Shown piece after piece: positions 1 through 7,985 of a stretch of DNA of 64,000 nucleotides (the first letter of the stretch is position 1; every line of letters begins with the position of its first letter). This DNA is from JADGHE01 sp035716025 (GTDB taxonomy: Bacteria > Pseudomonadota > Alphaproteobacteria > Rhizobiales > Xanthobacteraceae). The position numbers and the translations under genes are program-made. The stretch spans positions 43,888 to 107,887 of the forward strand of contig DASTKH010000046.1 of NCBI GenBank assembly GCA_035716025.1. Direction: 5' to 3'. Below the pieces are notes generated by a model. The model made no database searches. It was not told the origin of the DNA and was given only the letters and a program-made list of their open reading frames with translations.

Positions 1-2
1 TT

Positions 3-233
3 GCGGGCTGCGGGGTCAAGGGACCGCTTGAGCCGCCGCCCCAGTCCGGCATCCACCCGAACGAGGTGCAAGCCGAACCGGCCACCGTGCCCGTCCCGCC
101 GGGCACGACGGCGGCGCATCCTCTGGATCACGCGCCGGCGGTTGCCGAAATGGCGCGGCGCACCACCGCGCCGGCCGTTCGCGACGCGCCGGCCGCCCAG
201 CGGCGCAGCGTGCTCGATTGGCTCATCGACTGA
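3..233 (+). CDS. Small lipoprotein upstream of lysA (5' end cut by window)
   Basis: A 76-residue C-terminal piece of a small lipoprotein begins before the window. The first visible residues, AGC followed by GVKGPLEPP, look like the end of a lipobox with the cysteine that would be lipidated, followed by the KGPLxPP motif of the LptM/YifL family. The rest is rich in Pro and Ala and ends in LDWLID. In rhizobial genomes a protein of this kind sits between argH and lysA, and lysA follows here after 10 nt, so the two are probably co-transcribed. LptM helps LptD assembly in enterobacteria; transferring that role to this protein is inference. The signal peptide is outside the window. Confidence 0.7.
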   Translation, partial: AGCGVKGPLEPPPQSGIHPNEVQAEPATVPVPPGTTAAHPLDHAPAVAEMARRTTAPAVRDAPAAQRRSVLDWLID

Positions 234-243
234 CCGGCGGCCC

Positions 244-1512
244 ATGCACCATTTCGCCTATCGCGACGGCGTGCTGCACGCCGAGGCGGTGAGCCTCGAC
301 GCGATCGCCCGTGCGGTCGGCACGCCCTTCTACTGCTACGCGACGGCCACCCTCGAACGGCACTATCGCGTGTTCGCCGATGCCTTTGCCGACGTGCCGG
401 CGCTCGTCTGCTACGCGATGAAGGCGAATTCCAACCAGGCGGTGATCCGCACGCTCGCGCGGCTCGGCGCCGGCGCCGACGTCGTGTCCGAGGGAGAGCT
501 CAGGCGTGCCCGACTTGCCGGCATTCCGCCCGAACGCATCATGTTCTCGGGGGTCGGCAAGACGGCGCGGGAGCTTGCGCGCGCGGTGGACGAGGACATC
601 CTCTGCGTCAATGTGGAGTCCATCCCGGAGCTTGAACAACTTTCGCAGATCGCCGCCGGCAAGGGCCGCACCGCGCGCATCGCGATCCGCGTGAACCCGG
701 ACATCGACGCGCGGACCCATGCCAAAATCGCGACCGGCAAGGCGGAGAACAAGTTCGGCATTCCCATCAGCGAGGCGCGGGAGGTCTATGCGCGGGCCGC
801 GAAACTGCCGGGCCTCAGGGTGGTCGGCGTCGATATGCATATCGGCAGCCAGATCACCGAGTTGCGTCCGTTCGACGACGCCTTCGCGCTGCTGTCGGAT
901 TTCGTGCAGCGGCTGCGCGCCGACGGGCACGAAATCCATCACGTCGATCTCGGCGGCGGTCTCGGCATTCCCTATCGCGAGGGCGACGAGCCGCCGCCGC
1001 ATCCGGAAGCCTATGCGGCGGTGGTCAAGCGCGCGACACGCAATCTCGGCTGCACGCTGATCTTCGAGCCCGGCCGGCTGATCGTCGGCAATGCCGGCAT
1101 TCTGGTCACGCAGGTGCTTTATGTGAAGCGCGGCGAGGCGAAGACATTCGTGATCGTCGACGCCGCCATGAACGATCTGGTGCGCCCCACGCTGTACGAA
1201 GCCCATCACGAAATCTGGCCCGTCCGTGCAACACAGGCCCGCGCGCGGCGGATCGTCGCAGACGTCGTGGGCCCTGTTTGTGAATCGGGGGATTTTCTGG
1301 CGCTCGACCGGGAGTTGCCGGAACCTGCGGCAGGCGATCTCCTCGCCGTGATGTCGGCCGGCGCCTACGGGGCGGTTCAAGCCGGCACGTACAACACGCG
1401 TCCTTTGGTGCCGGAGGTGCTTGTGCGCGGCGACGCATGGGCGCTCGTGCGTCCTCGCCTCGATATAGACGCATTGATCGCGCTCGATCGTCTCCCGCCT
1501 TGGCTCGCCTGA
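244..1512 (+). CDS. lysA: Diaminopimelate decarboxylase
   Basis: This cytoplasmic PLP enzyme converts meso-diaminopimelate to L-lysine, the last step of the DAP pathway. The 422-residue length is normal for LysA. Family marks are the PLP lysine in CYAMKANSNQ (about Lys60), the glycine-rich HVDLGGGLGIPY loop, the FEPGR phosphate-binding segment, and GPVCESGD, which supplies the active-site cysteine of the partner subunit. The C-terminal AYGAVQAGTYNTRP segment is also typical. The reading frame is open upstream of ATG 244, but that part overlaps the lipoprotein gene in another frame and does not resemble LysA, so ATG 244 is preferred. DUF4175 and ftsEX follow in the same direction. Confidence 0.97.
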   Translation: MHHFAYRDGVLHAEAVSLDAIARAVGTPFYCYATATLERHYRVFADAFADVPALVCYAMKANSNQAVIRTLARLGAGADVVSEGELRRARLAGIPPERIMFSGVGKTARELARAVDEDILCVNVESIPELEQLSQIAAGKGRTARIAIRVNPDIDARTHAKIATGKAENKFGIPISEAREVYARAAKLPGLRVVGVDMHIGSQITELRPFDDAFALLSDFVQRLRADGHEIHHVDLGGGLGIPYREGDEPPPHPEAYAAVVKRATRNLGCTLIFEPGRLIVGNAGILVTQVLYVKRGEAKTFVIVDAAMNDLVRPTLYEAHHEIWPVRATQARARRIVADVVGPVCESGDFLALDRELPEPAAGDLLAVMSAGAYGAVQAGTYNTRPLVPEVLVRGDAWALVRPRLDIDALIALDRLPPWLA

Positions 1513-1582
1513 AACCGCCGCAACGAACAGCGGCCGGACGCGTTGTGGTGGCAGGCGGGTCGAGCGGTGGTATAGTTCGGTT

Positions 1583-4174
1583 GTGGAAAACGCGGTGATG
1601 TATCGGCCGTCGGGACCGGATCGCTGGCGGGCTCGCCACCACAAGCCCGAGAGCGCACAGGAACGGCTTGCGCGCGCGCTGAAGCGGGCGTGGTGGGCGT
1701 TGACCTGGGAGCGGGCCTGGCCGCGGCTCGCCCTCCTCGTCGTCACGATCGGCATTTTTCTCGCGCTGTCCTGGGCAGGACTCTGGCTCGTGCTCCCGCC
1801 GCTCGCCCGGGCGGTCGGCGTGGGGCTGGTCGCGCTCCTGATCTTGGCGAGCGCGGTGCCGCTCATGCGGCTGTCCTTGCCGAGCCGCGTCGAGTCGCTT
1901 GCCCGGCTCGACCGGGAGTCGGGAATCGCGCATCGGCCTGCGACGGCGGTGTCGGACAGTCTCGGCGTCGGGCGCAGCGACAAGGCCGCCGTTGCCCTGT
2001 GGGAAGCGCATCTTGCCCGTGTGGTCGCGCTTTCGGACCGGCTCCGGGCCGGGCTGCCCCGGCCCAGGCTTTTCGGGCGCGACCCCTATGCCGTGCGGGC
2101 CCTGGTTCTGCTCCTCGTCGTCGCCACCTTCTTTGTCGCGGGGGATGAACGGCTGCGGCGGCTTGCGGCCGCATTCGATTGGCGCGGGGCGGTCGCGAGC
2201 GCGAATTTCCGTATCGATGCCTGGGTGACGCCGCCGAATTATACGGGGCGGCCGCCGATCCTTCTGCCCGGCGTGCGGCCGGGCGAGCCGGTGCGGCAGG
2301 CCGCAGGACCGATCGCGGCGCCCGCCGGCAGCGTTCTCGTTGTCCGCTCGACGGGAATTTCGCCCGACATCGCCGTGCGGGGCCTCGCGGATGCGACCGA
2401 CAAGGGCGGCGGCCGGGTGCCGGCGGGAACCGAGGAGCGCCGCTTCATCATCGAAAGCGACGGAAGCGTCACGCTGCGGGGGCTGCCGGGCCGTGACGTC
2501 ACCTGGAGCTTCACGGCGGTTCCCGACAAGGCCCCGCGCATTGCCTTTGCCAAGGATCCCGAAGCGCAGGTCAGAGGCACGTTGCAGCTGACCTATCACC
2601 TCGAGGACGATTACGGCGTCGTGCATGCGGAAGCGAAGATCGCCCGCAAACCGTCCGGCACGGCTTCGGAGAAGCCCGCCCGCCCGCTCTATGAGCCGCC
2701 GAGCTTCCCGCTCAATCTGCCGCAGGCACGCACGCGCAACGGGACGGGCGAGACCACCAAGGACCTCACCCAGCATCCCTGGGCCGGCACGTCGGTACTG
2801 CTGACGCTCGTGGCCCGCGACGAGGCCGGCCATGTGGGCCAGAGCGAAGCCCGCGAGCTTCGCCTGCCGCAGCGGCCGTTCTACAAGCCGCTCGCCCGCG
2901 CACTGGTCGAGCAGCGGCGAATTCTCGCCTTCGATGCCGAGGCGCGGGGCCGCGTGCTCGCGGCGCTCGATGCGCTGACGATCGCGCCCGAGCGCTTCAT
3001 TCCCGAAGCCTCCATCTATCTCGGCCTGCGAACGATCTACTGGAATCTGGCAAGCGCGCGCAGCGACGACGATCTGCGCGAGGTCGTGGACCGCCTGTGG
3101 GCGATGGCGGTGAACATTGAGGACGGCAATGTGGGCGACGCCGAACAGGCGCTGCGCCAGGCCGAAGAGGCGCTGCGCCAGGCGCTTGAACGCGGAGCCA
3201 GCGAAGAGGAAATCAAGCGCCTGATGGACGAGCTGCGTGCCGCGCTCGACAAGTTCATGCAGGCGCTCGCCGAGGAAATGCGCCGCAACCCGCAGCAGCT
3301 CGCGCGGCCGCTCGATCCGAACGCGCGGGAACTGCGTCCGCAGGACCTGCGCAACATGCTGGACCGGATCGAGAACCTTGCGCGCTCCGGCAACAAGGAG
3401 GCGGCGCGGCGCCTTCTCGAACAGCTGCAATCGATGTTGAACAATCTGCAGATGGCGCGGCCCGGCCAACAGCCGAACGGCGACGACATGATGTCGGCGC
3501 TCGACGAACTCGGCGACATGATCCGCCGCGAGCAGCAGCTGCGCGACCGCACCTACCGGCAGGGACAGGAACGGCGGAATCGCCAGCAGGGCCAGCCGCG
3601 CCAGCGCGGGCAGCAGGGACAACAAGGCCAGCAAGGGGAGCAGGACGACTCGTTCGGCGAATTGCGCGACCGGCAGCAGGCCCTGCGCGAGCAGCTCAAC
3701 CGGCTCATGGAGCAGCTCAAGCGCCGCGGGCCGATGCAGCCCGGTGAGCAAGGCGAGCAGGGCGAGGACGGTCGCGGCGCGCTCGGCGAAGCCGAGCAGG
3801 CCATGCGGGATGCCGAGGAACAGCTCGGCCAGGGCGACGGCGAGGGTGCGGTGGAATCGCAGGGCCGCGCCATCGAATCGATGCGCCGCGGCGGGCAGAG
3901 TCTCGCCCAGCAGATGCAGAACGGGCCCGACGGCCCCGGCCCCAACGGCCAGCCGGGCCGTACCGGCCGCGAGCGCGCGCAACAGGAGACCGATCCGCTC
4001 GGCCGCCCGCTGCGCGGGCGCGACTATGGCGACGACGTGACCGTGAAGGTGCCGGGCGAAATCGACGTGCAGCGGGCGCGCCGCATCCTCGAGGAACTGC
4101 GGCGCCGCCTGTCGGATCCGCTGCGGCCGCAGATCGAGCTCGATTACATCGAGCGGCTGCTCAAGGACTTCTGA
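1583..4174 (+). CDS. DUF4175 / TIGR02302 family membrane protein
   Basis: An 863-residue protein of the alphaproteobacterial TIGR02302 (DUF4175) family, whose function is not established. Two hydrophobic segments lie near residues 45-95 and a third near 170-187. A long soluble part follows, with an Ig-like or beta-rich region and then helical, probably coiled-coil sequence. Residues about 650-800 are very rich in Gln, Gly and Arg (runs such as QRGQQGQQGQQGEQ). The end, ELRRRLSDPLRPQIELDYIERLLKDF, is the conserved tail, quoted here only by its ends ELRRR and LLKDF. GTG 1583 is taken as start; ATG 1598 is a good alternative. The last 14 nt overlap the convergent response-regulator gene. Its place between lysA and ftsEX suggests an envelope role. 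Confidence 0.88.
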   Translation: MENAVMYRPSGPDRWRARHHKPESAQERLARALKRAWWALTWERAWPRLALLVVTIGIFLALSWAGLWLVLPPLARAVGVGLVALLILASAVPLMRLSLPSRVESLARLDRESGIAHRPATAVSDSLGVGRSDKAAVALWEAHLARVVALSDRLRAGLPRPRLFGRDPYAVRALVLLLVVATFFVAGDERLRRLAAAFDWRGAVASANFRIDAWVTPPNYTGRPPILLPGVRPGEPVRQAAGPIAAPAGSVLVVRSTGISPDIAVRGLADATDKGGGRVPAGTEERRFIIESDGSVTLRGLPGRDVTWSFTAVPDKAPRIAFAKDPEAQVRGTLQLTYHLEDDYGVVHAEAKIARKPSGTASEKPARPLYEPPSFPLNLPQARTRNGTGETTKDLTQHPWAGTSVLLTLVARDEAGHVGQSEARELRLPQRPFYKPLARALVEQRRILAFDAEARGRVLAALDALTIAPERFIPEASIYLGLRTIYWNLASARSDDDLREVVDRLWAMAVNIEDGNVGDAEQALRQAEEALRQALERGASEEEIKRLMDELRAALDKFMQALAEEMRRNPQQLARPLDPNARELRPQDLRNMLDRIENLARSGNKEAARRLLEQLQSMLNNLQMARPGQQPNGDDMMSALDELGDMIRREQQLRDRTYRQGQERRNRQQGQPRQRGQQGQQGQQGEQDDSFGELRDRQQALREQLNRLMEQLKRRGPMQPGEQGEQGEDGRGALGEAEQAMRDAEEQLGQGDGEGAVESQGRAIESMRRGGQSLAQQMQNGPDGPGPNGQPGRTGRERAQQETDPLGRPLRGRDYGDDVTVKVPGEIDVQRARRILEELRRRLSDPLRPQIELDYIERLLKDF

Positions 4175-4544
4175 GCGGGCTGCGCTCCAATGCGTCCGCA
4201 ACATGTGCGGCGATCGCCGCGAGGCTGAACGGCTTCGGCACGATTCCGGCAATCAGCGCATCGAGATTCTGCGCCCGCTCATGGTGGTCGGAATAGCCGG
4301 TCATCAGCAGAATGGTAAGGTTCGGGAAGTCCCGGGCCGCCGCAAGGGCCAGCGCAATCCCGTCCATGACCGGCATGCGGATGTCGGACAGCAGAAGGTC
4401 GAAACGCGGTTCGGCGGCGGCGAGCCGGTCGAGCGCCTCCGCGCCGTCGGCCGCGACCGCAACCTCATGGCCGGCATGCGCCAGGCCGCGCTGCAGAAGC
4501 CAGCGCAGGGCCTCCTCGTCGTCGGCCACGAGAATCCTTGCCAT
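4161..4544 (-). CDS. CpdR-like single-domain response regulator
   Basis: A 127-residue stand-alone receiver domain with no output domain. The acidic pocket is D8/D9, the phospho-acceptor is D54 (in LLLSDIRMPVMDG), the switch Thr is T82 (LLMTGYSD) and the conserved lysine is K104 (PKPF). Size, the MARILVADDE start and the C-terminal helix resemble CpdR, the ClpXP adaptor that controls CtrA proteolysis in Caulobacter and rhizobia. This match is by memory of the family, and another single-domain receiver of the DivK/CheY type remains possible. It lies 4 nt after the zinc-ribbon gene on the same strand, so the two form an operon. Its 3' end overlaps the DUF4175 gene. Confidence 0.78.
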   Translation of the reverse strand: MARILVADDEEALRWLLQRGLAHAGHEVAVAADGAEALDRLAAAEPRFDLLLSDIRMPVMDGIALALAAARDFPNLTILLMTGYSDHHERAQNLDALIAGIVPKPFSLAAIAAHVADALERSPLRSP

Positions 4545-4548
4545 CGGC

Positions 4549-5394
4549 TCACTCTCCGCCGACGAGATCGCGACGGTTGAAGAAACGCACCAGCACGTCC
4601 TTTGCGTCCTCGGGCGGAGATGCGAGGCGGCTGCGGAACGGCAGCGATTCGCCCGCGCCCAGGACCGGACGGTCGGGCAAGGCGGTCCAGGCATACACTT
4701 CGACGCCGGCCTTGTTGCGAACGGCAAAGCGCAGCCGCGGCACTTCGACATTGTGTCCGGCAACGTTCACGATGCGCCCCTCCACGACCAGCACCGGAAC
4801 ATCGTCCTTCGTCTCACCGGAAATCCGCAAGTCCTGGAAGGCAAGGCCCCGCAGATTGACCGGGATGCCGAGGAGCTCATAAAGCCGCGCCGTCTGCGGC
4901 GCGAACCGCACCACCTCGGTCCGCAGCATCAGGAGGGCCAGCAGAACCGAAAGGCAACCGAAGATCACGAGGGCGAGCGGCCGCGGCCGGCGGCCGCTAC
5001 GCCGCTTCGACGCCGGGCGGTCGCGCCGGGCGGCCACCGATTCGATGTCTTCCGACGGATCGGGCTCGTCCGCCCCCGTCATCGGCTCGAATTCGACGAT
5101 CGTCTCGGCCGGCGCGAGCGGCGGGGCGTCCCCCACCGGAAGCGCGGACGGATTGTCCTCCGCCGAAGGTCGAGCCGCGGGCGGCCGACGTTCGTTCGGC
5201 GCGTGCTGCGCCCCCGCCCGGCCCAGGAACCGAACGCCTTCCGCGACCGCGAGCTCCATTTCGGCCGGCAACGTCGGGCGGCGCGCGACCCACGTCTCAC
5301 GGCACTGGGAGCAGCGCACGGCGCGCCCTTCGGGCCCGAGCTTCTCGTCATTGAGCTCGTATGACGTTGCGCAGTTGGGGCAGATGATCCGCAT
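4549..5394 (-). CDS. MJ0042-type zinc-ribbon membrane protein (DUF3426-like)
   Basis: A 281-residue protein. An N-terminal zinc ribbon has cysteines at 5, 8, 28 and 31 (CPNC...CSQC), the MJ0042 zinc-finger pattern. A Pro/Ala/Glu-rich linker follows, then a basic patch (KRRSGRRPRP) and one transmembrane helix near residues 142-162. The C-terminal domain is DUF3426-like (DLRISGETKDD, VEGRIVNVAGHNVEVPRL) and would lie outside the membrane. Its function is unknown. It is transcribed away from ftsE and is the first gene of the pair with the CpdR-like receiver, which hints at a cell-cycle or envelope-sensing role; that is inference. Confidence 0.82.
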   Translation of the reverse strand: MRIICPNCATSYELNDEKLGPEGRAVRCSQCRETWVARRPTLPAEMELAVAEGVRFLGRAGAQHAPNERRPPAARPSAEDNPSALPVGDAPPLAPAETIVEFEPMTGADEPDPSEDIESVAARRDRPASKRRSGRRPRPLALVIFGCLSVLLALLMLRTEVVRFAPQTARLYELLGIPVNLRGLAFQDLRISGETKDDVPVLVVEGRIVNVAGHNVEVPRLRFAVRNKAGVEVYAWTALPDRPVLGAGESLPFRSRLASPPEDAKDVLVRFFNRRDLVGGE

Positions 5395-5504
5395 GGGACG
5401 TGCCGGCCGCTGATTTGCGCGAGGCTAGCAGCCGATCGTTAACGGATCGGAAACCATGGAAACGGGAAATAGATCGGGGCCCGAAGTCCGCGGAACGTTT
5501 AGCG

Positions 5505-5519
5505 TTAATGCGATCTTAA
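5505..5519 (+). promoter_or_regulatory. CtrA-type binding site upstream of ftsE
   Basis: The sequence TTAA-TGCGATC-TTAA is an exact match to TTAA-N7-TTAA, the full CtrA recognition site of alphaproteobacteria. It lies 39 nt before the ftsE GTG, where a promoter would be expected, and about 110 nt upstream of the divergent zinc-ribbon gene. Assigning it to CtrA is inference from consensus and position. Confidence 0.6.
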
Positions 5520-5558
5520 AGACGTGCGGACCATCCTGGAGCAGCCGGAGACGCGCGC

Positions 5559-6218
5559 GTGGTCCGATTTGAAAACGTGGGTTTGCGCTACGGCGCGGGA
5601 CCTGAGGTTCTGCGCGACGTGAGCTTCGCCGTCGAGCCCGGCTCGTTGCAGTTTCTCACCGGTCCCTCGGGCGCCGGAAAGACGTCGCTGCTGCGGCTCC
5701 TGTTCATGTCGCTGCAACCGACGCGCGGCCTCATCTCCGTCTTCGGCCACGACGTCGCCAACCTGACCAAGGATGCGATTGCCACGCTGCGGCGCCGGAT
5801 CGGCCTCGTCTTTCAGGACTTCCGTCTGATCGACCATCTCAACACCTACGAGAATGTCGCGCTGCCCTTGCGGGTCATCGGCCGGGCGGAGGCGAACTAC
5901 CGCAGCGAGGTGATCGAGCTGTTGCGCTGGGTCGGGCTCGGCGACCGGTTGTGGGCCCTGCCGGAGGTGCTGTCGGGGGGCGAAAAGCAGCGCGCCGCCA
6001 TCGCCCGCGCCGTGATCTCGCGTCCCGAACTGCTGCTTGCCGACGAGCCGACCGGCAATGTCGATCCCACTCTCGCGCGGCGGCTGTTGCGGCTTTTCGT
6101 GGAACTGCACCGCTCCGGTACCGCCGTCGTGATCGCCACCCACGACGTGAGCCTGATGGATCAATACGACGCCCGCCGCCTCGTTCTGCTCGAGGGGAAT
6201 CTGCATGTCGCTGATTGA
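5559..6218 (+). CDS. ftsE: Cell-division ATP-binding protein FtsE
   Basis: The 219-residue ATPase of the FtsEX complex, which couples ATP hydrolysis at the septum to activation of periplasmic cell-wall hydrolases. Walker A is GPSGAGKTS (residues 35-43), the ABC signature is LSGGEKQRAAIARA, and Walker B is LLADEPTGNVDP, with the FtsE-typical TGNVDP. The start is GTG 5559, which places the conserved VRFENVGLRY at the N terminus. The last 14 nt overlap ftsX, as in most genomes. A CtrA-type site precedes the gene. Confidence 0.96.
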   Translation: MVRFENVGLRYGAGPEVLRDVSFAVEPGSLQFLTGPSGAGKTSLLRLLFMSLQPTRGLISVFGHDVANLTKDAIATLRRRIGLVFQDFRLIDHLNTYENVALPLRVIGRAEANYRSEVIELLRWVGLGDRLWALPEVLSGGEKQRAAIARAVISRPELLLADEPTGNVDPTLARRLLRLFVELHRSGTAVVIATHDVSLMDQYDARRLVLLEGNLHVAD

Positions 6219-7185
6219 GGCGCGCCTGCGTTTTCCGGTCTACGATCTGCGGGCGGTGCGCCTGGCGGCGCGCCGTGTCATGCGGGCGAGGCCGCAGGTG
6301 CTCACGCCGATCGTGCCGACGCAATCCCTCTCCGGCAAGGCGCTGGCGGCCGTCATCGCCATCATGACGCTTCTGGCCTCACTGACGCTCGGCGCCGTCG
6401 TGCTGGTCCGCTCGAGCGCCGGAAACTGGCAATCGCAGGTCGCGCGCGAAGTCACGATCCAGGTGCGGCCTGTGGAAGGGCGCGACATCGAAACCGAAGT
6501 CCGGCGCGCGACCTTGATCGCGCGGGCCTCCCAGGGCGTCGCGCAGGTCCGTCCCTACAGCCGGGCCGAGTCGCTGCGGCTACTCGAGCCGTGGCTCGGC
6601 GGGGGGCTTGCGCTCGACGAGTTGCCGATTCCGCGTCTCGTCGTCATCACCCTCGCCCCCGGTGCGAAAGCCGATCTCGACGGACTACGCCAATCCCTCG
6701 CCGATCAGGTGGCGGGAGCCAGTCTCGACGACCACCGCGCATTTCTGGAGCGCATGCGGCAGATGACGCGGCTCGCCGTCGCGGGCGGTTTTGCGGTGCT
6801 GGCGCTGGTCCTCGGCGCGACTCTGCTGATGGTCGTGTTCGCCACCCGCGGGGCGATGGCGAGCAACCGCAACATCGTCGAAGTCCTGCATTTCGTCGGC
6901 GCCAAGAATCGGTTCATTGCCACGCAATTCCAGCGTCATTTCCTGGCGCTCGGCTTGAAGGGGGCGCTCGTCGGCGGCGGTATCGCGATGCTGCTCTTTG
7001 CCGGCGCGCATTTCCTCTCGACGCGGACGAGCGAAGTGCCCGAGGGGGTGGCTTGGCTTATGGGGGACCTGTCGCTTGCGCCCGAAGGCTACGCCGGCAT
7101 TATCGGGCTCGTCGTCCTCGTGGCCGCGGTTGCCGCCCTCACGTCCCGCTGGACCGTCCACCGCACCCTCGCTAGCCTCGATTGA
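6205..7185 (+). CDS. ftsX: Cell-division permease FtsX
   Basis: The 326-residue membrane partner of FtsE. Four transmembrane segments are visible near residues 48-70, 192-214, 248-274 and 294-314, with the large periplasmic loop between the first two, which is the FtsX layout. Motifs such as MASNRNIVEVLHFVGAKNRFIA between TM2 and TM3 mark the family (quoted in part: EVLHFVGAKN). The start overlaps ftsE by 14 nt, indicating translational coupling, and the stop lies next to the start region of the DUF218 gene. Confidence 0.94.
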   Translation: MSLIEARLRFPVYDLRAVRLAARRVMRARPQVLTPIVPTQSLSGKALAAVIAIMTLLASLTLGAVVLVRSSAGNWQSQVAREVTIQVRPVEGRDIETEVRRATLIARASQGVAQVRPYSRAESLRLLEPWLGGGLALDELPIPRLVVITLAPGAKADLDGLRQSLADQVAGASLDDHRAFLERMRQMTRLAVAGGFAVLALVLGATLLMVVFATRGAMASNRNIVEVLHFVGAKNRFIATQFQRHFLALGLKGALVGGGIAMLLFAGAHFLSTRTSEVPEGVAWLMGDLSLAPEGYAGIIGLVVLVAAVAALTSRWTVHRTLASLD

Positions 7186-7244
7186 GCCTTGGCGCCGCGC
7201 CGAGGCCCCAATCGCCGCTAGACTCCCCAGCGGGATTCGAGAGC

Positions 7245-7967
7245 ATGCAGTTCCCCGCTTCGCATTCGAGCGAACCACACCGCCCGGAAGGCGATCCGCG
7301 GCCGGGGCGCCGTCGGGGTTTCGGCCGCGCCGTGTCGCGCGCCGCCTTCGGCATCATGGCCTGCATGGTCGTCGGCGCCGGACTTGCGGTCGGCGCGGGC
7401 TTTCTCTGGTTCACGCAGCAGGTTCCGACCGAGGAGATCACGGTGCGGCAGGAGGCCGACGGCATCGTGGTGCTCACCGGGGGTGCCTCCCGCATCGCCG
7501 ACGCGGTGGAGCTTCTCGCGGCCGGTCACGGCAAGCGCCTGTTGATCACCGGCGTGCATCCCACCACATCGGAGCGCGAACTCGCGCGTGTGCTGCCGCG
7601 CCGGCAACATCTGCTGAAATGCTGCGTGGACCTCGACCATTCCGCCGTGAACACGGTCGGCAATGCGGCGGAAACGCGTCGCTGGGCGGTAGATCGCGGC
7701 TTCCGCTCGTTGATTGTGGTGACCTCCGCCTACCACATGCCCCGCTCGATGGCGGAGTTGAGCCGTCAGCTTCCCGACCGCCAGCTCATCGCCTTTCCGG
7801 TCGTGACCGAGAAGCTCCGCCGGGAGCCGTGGTGGTCCAGCCCGCCGATCGCCAAGCTCCTCATCTCGGAGTTTCTCAAGTATATGGTGGCACAGGTGCG
7901 GATGCGGCTCGAACCGGCCCCCGACAAGACCGACGTGGCACGCGCCCGCATCGGATCCGGCAGCTAA
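7245..7967 (+). CDS. YdcF/SanA family (DUF218) membrane protein
   Basis: A 240-residue protein with one N-terminal transmembrane helix (about residues 34-57) and a DUF218 domain beginning at DGIVVLTGGASRIADA, the ElyC/SanA/YdcF fold. Members act in envelope maintenance, but their exact reaction is unsettled. The ATNTVGNA-like element is present as SAVNTVGNAAET and is followed by VTSAYHMPRS, both family hallmarks. ATG 7245 is chosen; a TTG at 7182 that overlaps the ftsX stop would add 21 residues. It is part of the ftsE-ftsX-ydcF-plsC run, an arrangement common in Nitrobacteraceae. Confidence 0.85.
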   Translation: MQFPASHSSEPHRPEGDPRPGRRRGFGRAVSRAAFGIMACMVVGAGLAVGAGFLWFTQQVPTEEITVRQEADGIVVLTGGASRIADAVELLAAGHGKRLLITGVHPTTSERELARVLPRRQHLLKCCVDLDHSAVNTVGNAAETRRWAVDRGFRSLIVVTSAYHMPRSMAELSRQLPDRQLIAFPVVTEKLRREPWWSSPPIAKLLISEFLKYMVAQVRMRLEPAPDKTDVARARIGSGS

Positions 7968-7985
7968 ACGAGCGCAACCGCAGGC

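Noticed and set aside
3540..3990. Short repeats rich in CAGCAGGG/CAACAAGG, first glance like a repeat array
   Set aside because: They encode the Gln/Gly-rich low-complexity part of the DUF4175 protein. Spacing is irregular and there are no unique spacers, so it is neither CRISPR nor a tandem-repeat locus.
1106..4252. A 1048-codon open frame on the minus strand opposite the DUF4175 gene and lysA
   Set aside because: It is an antisense shadow of GC-rich codon structure. It has Arg/Leu/His/Ala-rich, family-less sequence and opposes two well-supported genes.
5430..5460. GATCGTTAACGGATC inverted repeat upstream of ftsE, considered as a second regulator site
   Set aside because: The symmetry is offset by one base and no family of regulators is suggested; the CtrA-type site nearby is the better explanation.
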